From JAJXWB01 sp047971685 (GTDB lineage: Bacteria > Pseudomonadota > Alphaproteobacteria > Rhizobiales > Beijerinckiaceae): a stretch of 64,000 nt of DNA. The stretch spans positions 1 to 64,000 of the forward strand of contig JBKDZW010000003.1 in the NCBI GenBank assembly GCA_047971685.1, given 5' to 3'. Position 1 is the first letter of the stretch. Each line of letters begins with the position of its first letter. The notes beneath the pieces were generated by a model. That model worked only from the letters and a program-made list of their open reading frames with translations. It did not search any database and was not told the origin of the DNA. Of the stretch, positions 51,454 through 59,890 are shown one piece after another. A program made the translations under genes and the position numbers.

Positions 51454-51528
51454 TTCACGGGCCTTGCGCTCACAAGCCTTGCGTTCACGGGCCTTGCGTT
51501 CACGGGCCTTGCGTTCACAGGCCTTGCG
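51454..51528. repeat. 15-bp tandem array, five copies
   Basis: Five adjacent units of TTCACGGGCCTTGCG with one or two differences (51454, 51469, 51484, 51499, 51514) lie between the convergent dehydrogenase and UDG-like genes. The last unit contains the UDG-like stop codon. Since 15 is a multiple of three, every unit repeats that TGA in the same frame, as if the final codons of the gene had been copied outward. Confidence 0.95.
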
Positions 51529-52168
51529 GCTTGATCGCCGCCTGCACGGCCGCGCGAAGCTCGGGCAGCAATTGCCTTTCAAACCAGGGATTGCGCCTGA
51601 GCCAGGCCGTATTGCGCCAGGAGGGATGGGGCGTGGGGATGAGGCGCGGGCGCAGATCGCCGAAATCGCGCCAGTTGCGCACGGTATCGTCCACCTTGGC
51701 CAGTTTCGGCAGGGGACGGCCAAGGCGGGCGGCGTGCAGGCGCTGGGCATAGCCTCCAACGGCCAGAATGGTCTCGACATCGGGCATGAGCGCGAGAATG
51801 CGCGCATGCCATGCCTTGGCGCATTCGCGGCGCGGCGGCAGGTCCGAGCCCTTGGAATCGTAACCCGGAAAACAAAGCCCCATCGGCAGGAAGGCGATGC
51901 GCGTCTCGTCGTAGAAGGTTGCGCGGTCGAGCCCCATCCAGTCGCGCAGGCGGTCGCCGGAGGCGTCGTCGAACGGCAGGCCGGAGGCATGGACGCGCGC
52001 GCCCGGCGCCTGGCCCGCCACCAGAAGCCGCGCGGTGGCCGAGGCGCGCAGCACCGGACGCGGCTCGTGCGGCAGGGGCTTGCCTTCCGGGCAATCACGG
52101 CAAATGCGGCAAAGGCGGATTTCAGCCTTCAGCGCGTCAAGATCAGAGATTGACGACAAGACCGTCAT
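51515..52168 (-). CDS. Uracil-DNA glycosylase family protein
   Basis: A 217-residue protein of the UDG superfamily of the alphaproteobacterial single-domain kind. N-terminal CRICRDCPEGKPLPHE (about 18-33) is followed by motif A-like AGQAPGARVHASGLPF, then GDRLRDWMG and the C-terminal motif IPTPHPSWRN. Four cysteines near the start (CRICRDC and later) could hold an iron-sulfur cluster as in families 4/5, though a ligand set of four is not obvious. Activity on uracil is unproven. Its start overlaps the end of the MBL gene. Confidence 0.82.
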   Translation of the reverse strand: MTVLSSISDLDALKAEIRLCRICRDCPEGKPLPHEPRPVLRASATARLLVAGQAPGARVHASGLPFDDASGDRLRDWMGLDRATFYDETRIAFLPMGLCFPGYDSKGSDLPPRRECAKAWHARILALMPDVETILAVGGYAQRLHAARLGRPLPKLAKVDDTVRNWRDFGDLRPRLIPTPHPSWRNTAWLRRNPWFERQLLPELRAAVQAAIKPQGL

Positions 52169-52889
52169 GCGCGGCTTCAACGCCGCTTTCGGCGCGGATT
52201 GCGTCGAGATGGGCGAGCACTACCGGCCCCATATGCATAATCAATGTCCGCCGCGCGGCGATCCGAGGCAGATTTTCGCGCAGGCGCGGCCAGTCTATGT
52301 GGCCGGGCGCAACGGGCGCCATCGAATGGCATTCGCAGGCCAGGAGATCGGCGCCGGCGGAAATGTCGAGCAATTGGTCGGTCCAGGCGGTGTCGCCGGA
52401 AAAAACGAAGCATTTTCCGCCCGCCTCGATCCGCACCGCCGTCGCCGGCGCGCCGGAACTGTGGATCACCTCGATTGTACGCAGATCGAAGCCTGCGATG
52501 TTTTCGCGCGCAGGCGGGGCGATTTCGTGAAGCTCCAGGGGAAAACGCCATTTGAGGCCTGTCGCGCCGGGAAAAAACGCCTCCATCGCCATGGTCAGGC
52601 GCGCGCGCAGGCCCGGCGGTCCGAATATAGGCAGCGGCTTCTTGCGGGTATCCTTGAACTGCGCTTCCAGAAGGAGAAAAGGCAGGCCGCCGAAATGATC
52701 TCCATGCAGATGGCTGATGAATATGCCGTCGATCTCGTTGAACGAGCGCCCGAGCCGGCGCCAGCCGACAATCGAGGTCGCCCCGAAGTCGATGAGCATG
52801 GCCGACCCGCCGGAATCGAGCCGCAGGCAGGTGTGGGCGCGTCCGCCGCTGCCGAATGCATCCCCCGTTCCGACGAATGTCACCTGCAT
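52143..52889 (-). CDS. Metallo-beta-lactamase-fold hydrolase, RNase Z-like
   Basis: A 248-residue MBL-fold protein. The metal motif is HLHGDHFGG (H60, H62, D64, H65), followed by the later GDTAWT aspartate and a C-terminal LIMHMGP histidine. The opening MQVTFVGTGDAFGSGGR and the two-metal pattern resemble RNase Z and related phosphodiesterases; a flexible arm typical of tRNase Z is not seen, so a broader phosphodiesterase role is likely. It lies between the GST and UDG-like genes, six bases after the former. Confidence 0.88.
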   Translation of the reverse strand: MQVTFVGTGDAFGSGGRAHTCLRLDSGGSAMLIDFGATSIVGWRRLGRSFNEIDGIFISHLHGDHFGGLPFLLLEAQFKDTRKKPLPIFGPPGLRARLTMAMEAFFPGATGLKWRFPLELHEIAPPARENIAGFDLRTIEVIHSSGAPATAVRIEAGGKCFVFSGDTAWTDQLLDISAGADLLACECHSMAPVAPGHIDWPRLRENLPRIAARRTLIMHMGPVVLAHLDAIRAESGVEAAHDGLVVNL

Positions 52890-52894
52890 GGATT

Positions 52895-53506
52895 TCAGGC
52901 CTTCGCACTCGCGCGGGCGGACAATTCATCATGCCAACGCGCAAGATTGCCCAGTTCCGCAGGCGGCTGGATGCGCGCCAGGCGCAGAAAATCCATACCG
53001 ACGAGACCGTCGATATCTGCGATGGAAAAATCATCGCCGGCAAGCCAGCGCGTCTCGGCGAGGCGCGCATCCAGCACTTTCAGAAAGTCGAGTACGCGCG
53101 GCCGGTTGGTTTCGGCGACTGCGGGTATCTGGGGTATCTCCAGCGCAGCCATGGCGGGATGGGTGTGACGGAACACCATGGCGGTCGGCATCATCAGGTT
53201 AAGTTCGGCGCGCCGGCGCCACATTTCGACGGTCGCGCACGCCAGCGCGCCCTGTCCGAACAGATTGGGCTCGGGATGAAGCTCCTCGAAATACCGGCAG
53301 ATCGCGATGGATTCCGTGATGACGGCGCCGTCGTCGAGCACGAGCGCGGGCGTGCGTTGCAGGGCGTTGATTTTTGAATATTCGGCCTGCTTGTGCTCCA
53401 TCTTGCCGAGGTCGATCTGGACCATCGGAATCTCGATGCCCTTCTCGGCAAGAAAGATACGCACGCGGCGCGGATTGGGGGCGACCTTGGTGTCGTAAAG
53501 GATCAT
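52895..53506 (-). CDS. Glutathione S-transferase
   Basis: A 203-residue GST. The thioredoxin-fold half includes VAPNPRRVRIFLAEKG (8-23), RTPALVLDDGAVITES (51-66) with the glutathione-binding Glu-Ser, and a helical C-terminal half with the N-capping FSIADIDG motif near 160-167. It belongs to the large alphaproteobacterial group near the theta/beta classes. First gene of a GST-MBL-UDG-like operon. Confidence 0.92.
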   Translation of the reverse strand: MILYDTKVAPNPRRVRIFLAEKGIEIPMVQIDLGKMEHKQAEYSKINALQRTPALVLDDGAVITESIAICRYFEELHPEPNLFGQGALACATVEMWRRRAELNLMMPTAMVFRHTHPAMAALEIPQIPAVAETNRPRVLDFLKVLDARLAETRWLAGDDFSIADIDGLVGMDFLRLARIQPPAELGNLARWHDELSARASAKA

Positions 53507-53628
53507 TAATCATGTTCTCCGGCGGCGCTGGCGTGGCGCAGGTTATCATCGCCGCAAAAGGGGTGAAAGCGATAGGCCCCGGGGCGCGTCCTGCGTTGCG
53601 TCCGCCATGCTTCCAAGCCGAGTCCGCC

Positions 53629-53693
53629 ATGTTTCTACGCTGCGCTCGCAATGTTTCTACGCTGCGCCCGCGATGTTTCCGCCCGGCGTCCGC
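53629..53693. repeat. 22-bp tandem array, about three copies
   Basis: Units starting ATGTTTCTACGCTGCGC at 53629 and 53651, and a diverged copy at 53673, lie in the 377-base region between the divergent GST and histidine kinase genes. The region also has CAGTCAGTCAGTC near 53808 and otherwise no gene. Confidence 0.85.
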
Positions 53694-53883
53694 ATGTGCG
53701 GCATGACACACAATCTTGCCGCTATACGGCCGAAACGACGCGACAAGGCGCCGCAGAAGCGGCGCAATCGGGCGCCAGCGTCAAATTTAGTCGAAAGCCA
53801 CCCGTCCAGTCAGTCAGTCGTTAAGTTTTATAACGCAAATTAGGCTCACCAGTTGTGTAGCGTTGTCGCGTGGATCGGTAGTA

Positions 53884-55422
53884 ATGAGTCAAATCACCGC
53901 CGAGATGATCGAGCGCGGGCGTGGTGCCAATTCCCGGGCCTCGACCGAGCGCAGACGTCGCGCTTATCAGGTGCGGGAGGCTCGCGAAAAGCTTACGACC
54001 GGCGGCGCCGGCCATGGCGCCTTTGAAGGCGAACTGCTGCGCATCTACGCCGAAAACAGAATCAAGTCCGCGCCATGGGCGTTTCTGGTCGCGCTGGCGA
54101 TCGGCGGCGCTTCGACGCTGTGGGCGCCCATTGGTTATGTGGGGCTGTGGACCGCTCTCGTCTGGGCTGCGATCGGCGGCGCGTTTTTCGCCGCACGGCT
54201 GTTTCTGCGCCAGGCGGAGATCACCTCGGTGCGGGACTGGCGCACCAAGATCATAGCGATAGAAACCGGGCTTGCGCTCGCCTGGGCGTCGGTCGTCATT
54301 CTTCTGCTGGTGTTCGGCAAAGGCGAGCCGCGCGTCTTTCTGCTCGCGCTCGTCCTGCTGCTCGGCGCCGTGACGGCGATGGCGACATCGGCCATCCCCA
54401 ATGCGGTCTATGCCTCGGCGGCGCCGCTGTTTCTCGCAATGGCGGGCATCGCCGGCCTCCCGCCTCACGATACGCCGGTGCTGGTGACGGCTGCTTTCGC
54501 CATCGGCGCGGAAGTCTATTTCATGGCGCTTGCCCGGCGCCTCTATCACACCTCGCTCTCTGCGCTTTATGCGCAGGCGGAAAAGGACGGCCTGATCGGC
54601 GAACTCGAACAGGCGAAATCAAACTCCGACGAGGCGCGCCGGCGCGCGGAGGAAGCCAATCTCGCGAAATCGCGCTTTCTGGCGACCATGAGCCACGAAT
54701 TGCGCACGCCGCTCAACGCCATTCTCGGCTTTTCCGAAGTGATGAAGGACGAATTGTTCGGCGCGCATGCGGTTCCCGCCTATCGCGATTATGCACACGA
54801 CATTCATTCAAGCGGCCAGCATCTGCTCGCGCTCATCAACGAAATTCTCGATCTCTCGCGCGTCGAGGCCGGCCGTTACGAGCTCAAGGAAGATGCGATT
54901 TCGCTGAGCGCGATCATCCAGGATTGCGAGCATCTGCTGATGCTGCGCGCGCAGAAGCGCGACATTGCGATCTCGGACGCCATCGAGCCGGACCTGCCGC
55001 GCCTGTGGGCCGACGAACGCGCGATCCGTCAGGTCGCGCTCAATCTTCTGACCAACGCGATCAAGTTCACGCCGCAGGGCGGGCAGATTTCGATCAAAGT
55101 CGGCTGGACGCAGGCCGGCGGACAATATTTCTCGGTGCGCGACACGGGCACCGGCATTCCCGAACATGAAATTCCCATCGTCATGTCCTCGTTCGGGCGC
55201 GGCGCGCTGGCGCAAAAAAACGCAGACGAAGGCTCCGGTCTGGGCCTGCCTATCGTCAAGGGCCTGATCGAAATGCATGGCGGCACATTCACATTGCGCT
55301 CGAAAGTGCGCGAGGGAACGGAAGTGATCGTCATCTTTCCGCCGGAACGCGTGATGAACGCCCTGCCCCGCTTCAGCAACGAGGAAGCCGACGCGCGCGC
55401 CGTCCAGCGCAGCGCTGCCTGA
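53884..55422 (+). CDS. Membrane histidine kinase, PdhS/PleC-like core
   Basis: A 512-residue kinase. A cytoplasmic N-terminus of about 60 residues precedes five to six hydrophobic segments (about 64-107, 122-143, 150-169, 175-192 and 198-216), then a coiled coil (228-262). The phospho-acceptor is H271 in MSHELRTPLNAILGFSEVM. The HATPase domain has N in LLTNAIKFTPQGG, DTGTGIP and GSGLGLPIVKGL. This core is of the alphaproteobacterial PleC/DivJ/PdhS kind that acts on cell-cycle regulators such as DivK. No response regulator is adjacent, as usual for that group. Confidence 0.9.
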   Translation: MSQITAEMIERGRGANSRASTERRRRAYQVREAREKLTTGGAGHGAFEGELLRIYAENRIKSAPWAFLVALAIGGASTLWAPIGYVGLWTALVWAAIGGAFFAARLFLRQAEITSVRDWRTKIIAIETGLALAWASVVILLLVFGKGEPRVFLLALVLLLGAVTAMATSAIPNAVYASAAPLFLAMAGIAGLPPHDTPVLVTAAFAIGAEVYFMALARRLYHTSLSALYAQAEKDGLIGELEQAKSNSDEARRRAEEANLAKSRFLATMSHELRTPLNAILGFSEVMKDELFGAHAVPAYRDYAHDIHSSGQHLLALINEILDLSRVEAGRYELKEDAISLSAIIQDCEHLLMLRAQKRDIAISDAIEPDLPRLWADERAIRQVALNLLTNAIKFTPQGGQISIKVGWTQAGGQYFSVRDTGTGIPEHEIPIVMSSFGRGALAQKNADEGSGLGLPIVKGLIEMHGGTFTLRSKVREGTEVIVIFPPERVMNALPRFSNEEADARAVQRSAA

Positions 55423-55533
55423 CAGGCCTGCATCGCGGGCCGGCAAGTTGACTTGACGCAGGCGCGCTCGCAAAATTCAGCCTGGAAACACGGCGGCCCG
55501 GAAGCGCGGCGGCGACGTGCAAGGAGGCTGAAA

Positions 55534-56469
55534 TTGGCGGCGCAAACCCGGATTATCAAGGCCAACGGCCTCGACATGCAGATCGTGGAACAAGGCAAGG
55601 GCCCGCTCGTGGCGCTATGTCACGGCTGGCCCGAACTTTCCTATTCGTGGCGCCATCAGATTTCTGCAATCGCCAACGCCGGATATCGTGTCGTTGCGCC
55701 CGACATGCGCGGTTATGGCGGCACAAGCGCGCCCAAAGACATTTCCGCCTATTCGATCTTCCATCTCGTCGGCGATATTGTCGCGCTGGTTGCAGCGCTC
55801 GGCGAAAAGCAGGCGATCATAGTGGGGCACGACTGGGGGGCGCAGGTCGCCTGGAGCGCGGCCATGTTTCGCCCCGATGTCTTTCCTGCGGTCGCAGCGC
55901 TCTCCGTGCCGCTGCGCAACCGCGGGCCGGCGGCGCCGCTCGCTATGCTCGAGCAGCAGGGCATCTCCGATTTTTACTGGCAATATTTCCAGAAGCCCGG
56001 CGTGGTCGAAGCGGAAATGGCGCGCGACTGGAGCCATTCCCTGCGCGCGATCTATTACGGCACGGGCCTCGGGCTGATGCTCAAGCCAGGGCGCGGCATG
56101 GTCGAGGACGCAACCATTCCCGCCGCGCCGCCCGCATGGATCGGCGAAACGGAACTGCGTCATTACATCGAGACGTTTTCACGCACGGGCATTGCCGGCG
56201 GCATAAACTGGTATCGCAATCTCGACCGCAACTGGGAACTGACGGCGCCCTGGCAGGACGCAAAAATCCACCAGCCCTCGCTGTTCATCGCCGGCGCGCG
56301 CGATCCCGTCATCACGGGAATCATCGGCTCGAAATCGCTTGAGAAACTGGATGAAATGCTGCCCGGCTTGCGTGGAAAAATCATTATCGAGGGCGCAGGC
56401 CACTGGATTCAGCAGGAAAAGCCTGCGCAAGTGAATGCGGCGCTGCTGGATTTCTTCAAGGGCCTGTGA
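55534..56469 (+). CDS. Alpha/beta hydrolase, epoxide hydrolase-like
   Basis: A 311-residue alpha/beta hydrolase. The oxyanion HGWPE is at 30-34, the nucleophile D100 in GHDWGAQVAW, a cap domain follows, and the final His lies in EGAGHWIQQEKP. An Asp nucleophile with this cap matches soluble epoxide hydrolases and haloalkane dehalogenases; the HGWPE form favours epoxides. The start is TTG: AAGGAGG (55521-55527) is six bases before it and no ATG fits. Substrate unknown. Confidence 0.88.
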   Translation: MAAQTRIIKANGLDMQIVEQGKGPLVALCHGWPELSYSWRHQISAIANAGYRVVAPDMRGYGGTSAPKDISAYSIFHLVGDIVALVAALGEKQAIIVGHDWGAQVAWSAAMFRPDVFPAVAALSVPLRNRGPAAPLAMLEQQGISDFYWQYFQKPGVVEAEMARDWSHSLRAIYYGTGLGLMLKPGRGMVEDATIPAAPPAWIGETELRHYIETFSRTGIAGGINWYRNLDRNWELTAPWQDAKIHQPSLFIAGARDPVITGIIGSKSLEKLDEMLPGLRGKIIIEGAGHWIQQEKPAQVNAALLDFFKGL

Positions 56470-56478
56470 ACGAAGCGC

Positions 56479-57495
56479 TTACGCCCTGTCGCTGACGCCT
56501 GCCCCATCGAAGGTCGCCATATCGCGCCAGCAGGCGAGCGCGGCCTGGATGACGCCGATAGCAAGAGCGGCGCCCGACCCTTCGCCAAGCCGCATGCCGA
56601 GATCGAGCAGCGGCTTCTTGCCGAAGCGCCTGAGCGCTTCGCCATGCGCGCCCTCCGCCGAGAGATGGCCGGCGATGCAATGATCGAGCGCGCTGCTGTC
56701 GAGCGCATGCAGCACGGCGGCGGCGGCGCAAACGACATAGCCGTCGAGGACGACCGGCACGCGCTCGATGCGCGCGGCCAGAATGGCGCCGGCGATGGCG
56801 GCGATTTCGCGTCCGCCAAGCCGGCGCATGATTTCGAGCGGCGCGCCCAGATGATCGCGATGCAGAGCGAGCGCGCGCTCCACAGCGTCGATCTTGCGCT
56901 TGAGGCCGGCGTCGTCGAGGCCCGTGCCGCGCCCGACCCAATCCTCCGCCTTGCCGCCGTAAAGCGCGCAATAGACGGCGGCGGCCGACGTCGTGTTGCC
57001 AATGCCCATTTCGCCGGGCGCGATCAGGTCGGCGCCGGAAATCGCCTCCATGCCGAAGGCCATGGTGGCCGCGCATTCGGCCTCGGTCATCGCCGCGTCC
57101 TGGGTAATGTCCTTGGTGGGAATCTCCAGCGCCATTTCAAAGACCTTCAGGCCCGCGCCGAAGGTCGCGCAAATCTGGTTCACCGCCGCTCCGCCCGCGC
57201 CGAAATTGGCGACCATCTGTTTTGTCACCTCGCGCGGATAGGGGGAAACGCCTTGCGCGGTCACGCCGTGATTGCCGGCGAAGACGACGACCGTCGGCCG
57301 TTCGACGGTCGGCTCGGCCCTGGCCTGCCAGGCGGCGAGCCATTCGACGATTTCTTCGAGGCGCCCGAGCGCGCCCGGCGGCTTGGTCAATTGCGCGTCG
57401 CGGGCGCGCACGGCCGCGACGGCCTGCCCGGATGCCTGCGGCATCACGTTCAAAAGATTGAGAAAGTCGTCGAAAGGTTTGCCGGAAATGGTCAT
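56479..57495 (-). CDS. cobT: Nicotinate-nucleotide-dimethylbenzimidazole phosphoribosyltransferase
   Basis: A 338-residue enzyme that activates the lower ligand of cobalamin. Blocks include KPPGALGRLEEI near 39-50, VVFAGNHGVTAQGVSPYP near 74-91, EMGIGNTTSAAAV near 160-172, GVGRGTGLDD, and the catalytic glutamate E305 in LGEGSGA. Length is typical. It is divergent from cobS with 158 bases between; I see no cobalamin riboswitch in that space. Confidence 0.95.
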   Translation of the reverse strand: MTISGKPFDDFLNLLNVMPQASGQAVAAVRARDAQLTKPPGALGRLEEIVEWLAAWQARAEPTVERPTVVVFAGNHGVTAQGVSPYPREVTKQMVANFGAGGAAVNQICATFGAGLKVFEMALEIPTKDITQDAAMTEAECAATMAFGMEAISGADLIAPGEMGIGNTTSAAAVYCALYGGKAEDWVGRGTGLDDAGLKRKIDAVERALALHRDHLGAPLEIMRRLGGREIAAIAGAILAARIERVPVVLDGYVVCAAAAVLHALDSSALDHCIAGHLSAEGAHGEALRRFGKKPLLDLGMRLGEGSGAALAIGVIQAALACWRDMATFDGAGVSDRA

Positions 57496-57653
57496 GATGC
57501 GTCCCAGGATCGCGTTATCGCGTTGCATAAACGGCTCGGCGATCCTTGCAAAGCGCAGACGGCAAATGCGACACGGCGCCGCGATTTTCCGGGTATGCGC
57601 AGGGATTGGTCAAATAGACTTGCCGGCGGCGGCATAACAGCGCAAGAGAGAGC

Positions 57654-58418
57654 ATGTCCTATCGCGCCGATTTCCTCACCTGCCTGTCCTTCTGGTCGCG
57701 CCTGCCGGTCGGGCGCTCCGAAAATCCTTCCGACCTGCGCGCCGCCGTCCGGGCGCTGCCCGCCGCCGCGCTCGTCATCGCCGCGCCGGCCGCACTGGTT
57801 CTGGCGCTGGGCGCGCAGGCCGGCCTCACGCCGCTCGTCGCCAGCCTCGTCGCGCTCGCCACGCTCGCCGTCCTGACGGGCGCGCTGCACGAAGACGGGC
57901 TGGCCGATTGCGCCGATGCGCTGGCGGGCGAGACGCGCGAACGCCGTCTCGAAATCATGAAGGACAGCCGCAGCGGCGCCTATGGCGTCCTTGCCCTGGT
58001 CTTTTCGGTGGCGCTGCGCGCCGGCGCGCTGGCCGCGCTCGTGGAAAATTCGATGCTGCTCGCGTGTTTGGCCATTCTGGCGTCGGCGGCGGTTTCGCGC
58101 GTCGCCGGCCTCATGCCGCTGGCGCTGCTCGAGCCGGCGCGCGACAACGGCCTCGGACAGGCGGCGGGCGCGCCCGACACCAACGCGCTGCGCGTAGCCA
58201 TCGTCGGCGCCATTCTTTGCGCCGCCCTGCCCCTGCTGACGGGAGCAGAGGCCGGGACGACCGTTTTTGCCGCGATTGCAGCAACCGGCCTTGCCTTTCT
58301 GGTTACATCCCATGCGCGCAGAAAGATCGGCGGCCATACGGGCGATGTCGCCGGCGCGGCGCAGCAGGCCGCCGAGATCGGTTATCTGCTCGTCCTGTCT
58401 GCGGCGGTTGCGGCGTGA
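57654..58418 (+). CDS. cobS: Cobalamin synthase
   Basis: A 254-residue membrane enzyme joining the nucleotide loop to adenosylcobinamide-GDP. It is of the CobS/CobV family: FLTCLSFWSRLPVGR near 7-21, LTGALHEDGLADCADALAGE near 74-93 with the metal-binding acidic pair, and KDSRSGAYGVLAL near 102-114. About six hydrophobic segments are present. The stop overlaps the GTG of the DUF1289 gene (GTGA). Confidence 0.95.
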   Translation: MSYRADFLTCLSFWSRLPVGRSENPSDLRAAVRALPAAALVIAAPAALVLALGAQAGLTPLVASLVALATLAVLTGALHEDGLADCADALAGETRERRLEIMKDSRSGAYGVLALVFSVALRAGALAALVENSMLLACLAILASAAVSRVAGLMPLALLEPARDNGLGQAAGAPDTNALRVAIVGAILCAALPLLTGAEAGTTVFAAIAATGLAFLVTSHARRKIGGHTGDVAGAAQQAAEIGYLLVLSAAVAA

Positions 58419-58639
58419 GCGCGCGCAAACACGCCGGCGCGGCGCAATCGCCCTGCACCGGCGTCTGCCGCATGGACGCGGCTTCCGGGTTTTGCGAGGG
58501 CTGCGGACGATCGCTTCCCGAGATTGCCGACTGGGGCATGATGAGCGACCAGGCGCGCGCGCAATTGCGCGTGCAGCTTGGACCTCGCCTGGCGGACCTC
58601 AGACACGGAAAATCAGGCTCACCAGAAAACGCGCAATGA
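58415..58639 (+). CDS. DUF1289 small Cys-rich protein
   Basis: A 74-residue protein that starts with GTG overlapping the cobS stop by four bases. The DUF1289 motif is complete: PCTGVCRMD, then GFCEGCGRS, four cysteines suited to zinc or an iron-sulfur cluster, followed by IADWGMMSDQAR. This domain is common in proteobacteria and of unknown role. Its last 41 bases overlap the end of the convergent TauE-like gene. Confidence 0.88.
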   Translation: MSARKHAGAAQSPCTGVCRMDAASGFCEGCGRSLPEIADWGMMSDQARAQLRVQLGPRLADLRHGKSGSPENAQ

Positions 58640-59438
58640 CGACAAGCAGGAATATGCCGAAGGCCAGTTCCAGCTTGCGCTTGGGCAAGGCATGGGCAAG
58701 GCGCGCGCCATAGGGCGCAGTCAACGCCGCCATCGGCGCGATGAAGACGAAACCGATCAGCGACACAAACCCGACCGAGCCCATCGGCAGGCCGGGTTTG
58801 CCGAGGCCCGCAAGCACATAGCCAATGGCGCCGGGCGTGGAAACCAGGACGCCGACGCCCGCCGCCGTGCCGACAGCCAGATGAATCGGGGCGCCATAAA
58901 GCGACATGTAGAGATTGACGAGCTGGCCGCCGCCGACGCCCATCAGCGAAGACAGGAGGCCGATGGCGCCGCCGACCGTCCAGGAGAGCGGCCCTTTTGG
59001 CGGCGTCTCGCCGAGCTTCCAGTCGGTAAAGCCGCCGACCATTCGCAGCGCGGTGAACAGGGATATGGCGACGAACACCAGTTTGAAGAGCGCGGCCGGC
59101 GCCTGACGCGCAACGGCTGCGCCGAGCGCAACGCCGATGATGACGGGAATGAGCCAGCCCCTGATAACAGCCTTGTCGACCGCACCCCTGGCGAAATGCG
59201 CGCGCGCCGAGGCAATCGACGTCGGCACGATGACGGCAAGCGACGTGCCGACGGAAACGGGCATGGCGACCTCGTCGGCGACGCCCGTAAAGCGCAGGGT
59301 CTGATAGAGCACGGGCACGATGATTGCGCCGCCGCCGACGCCGAACAGCCCCGCCAGAACGCCCGTCGCAACGCCCGCGAGCGCCAGTGCGGGCGCAAGC
59401 CACAAGAGATCGGAATGCAGGAACCCGGCAAGGCTCAC
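58599..59438 (-). CDS. TauE/SafE-family membrane permease
   Basis: A 279-residue membrane protein of the TauE/SafE (DUF81) family, linked to export of sulfite, sulfoacetate or related anions. Two half-repeats start with GVLAGLFGVGGGAIIVPVL (excerpt) and GLLSSLMGVGGGQLVNLYM (excerpt); about eight hydrophobic segments. The start is GTG at 59438, overlapping the stop of the thioesterase gene (GTGA), so the frame is coupled to it. Substrate not predictable. Confidence 0.9.
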   Translation of the reverse strand: MSLAGFLHSDLLWLAPALALAGVATGVLAGLFGVGGGAIIVPVLYQTLRFTGVADEVAMPVSVGTSLAVIVPTSIASARAHFARGAVDKAVIRGWLIPVIIGVALGAAVARQAPAALFKLVFVAISLFTALRMVGGFTDWKLGETPPKGPLSWTVGGAIGLLSSLMGVGGGQLVNLYMSLYGAPIHLAVGTAAGVGVLVSTPGAIGYVLAGLGKPGLPMGSVGFVSLIGFVFIAPMAALTAPYGARLAHALPKRKLELAFGIFLLVVIARFLVSLIFRV

Positions 59439-59890
59439 CCGCGCACGCTCCGTTCTTCGAGACGCACGCCCATCATGGTGGCGAGCATCAGGGCGATGGT
59501 TGTGCGGACACCCGATGAATCCTGTGCGATCACCTCGCCCTCCACCACGCTGATCTGCCGGCCCGCTCTTTTGACCCTGCCGATGGCGATGAATTTCTCG
59601 CCGATTCCGGGCTTGAGGAAATTGGCTTTGAACTCGACCGTCAGAACCTGCATGCCCTGCGGCATCAAGGTGAGGGCCGCAAAACCACAGGCGTTGTCTA
59701 CGATGGCAGTCAGGGCGCCGGCATGCGCAAAGCCGTGATGCTGCGCGAAACCCGGCGAAAAGGGCATGACGATCTCGACCTCGCCGGGCGCGATGCGCGA
59801 GAGCGATGCGCCCAGCGTGCGCATCATGCCCTGCTTGTCGAAATCGGCGCGAATGCGCGCCTCTTGCGCGGGATCGGGCTTTGCGGTCAT
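59435..59890 (-). CDS. PaaI-like thioesterase
   Basis: A 151-residue hotdog thioesterase. PFSPGFAQHHGFAHAGALTAIVD (excerpt) has the HGG-like HAG motif of the PaaI family with its catalytic Asp nearby, followed by a long central helix and VEFKANFLKP. It would hydrolyse acyl-CoA. It overlaps dusA by four bases upstream and the TauE-like gene by four bases downstream, making a tightly coupled dusA-thioesterase-TauE-like operon. Confidence 0.9.
   Translation of the reverse strand: MTAKPDPAQEARIRADFDKQGMMRTLGASLSRIAPGEVEIVMPFSPGFAQHHGFAHAGALTAIVDNACGFAALTLMPQGMQVLTVEFKANFLKPGIGEKFIAIGRVKRAGRQISVVEGEVIAQDSSGVRTTIALMLATMMGVRLEERSVRG

Noticed and set aside
53600..55520. Similar wording near 53600 (minus) and 55475 (plus), both translating to AWKHGG-like strings.
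   Set aside because: The match is short and diverged at the DNA level; it is below what I would call a dispersed repeat.
57496..57653. Possible cobalamin riboswitch between cobT and cobS.
   Set aside because: The gap is only 158 bases and shared by two divergent genes, and I could not find the conserved B12-box word or a fitting fold.
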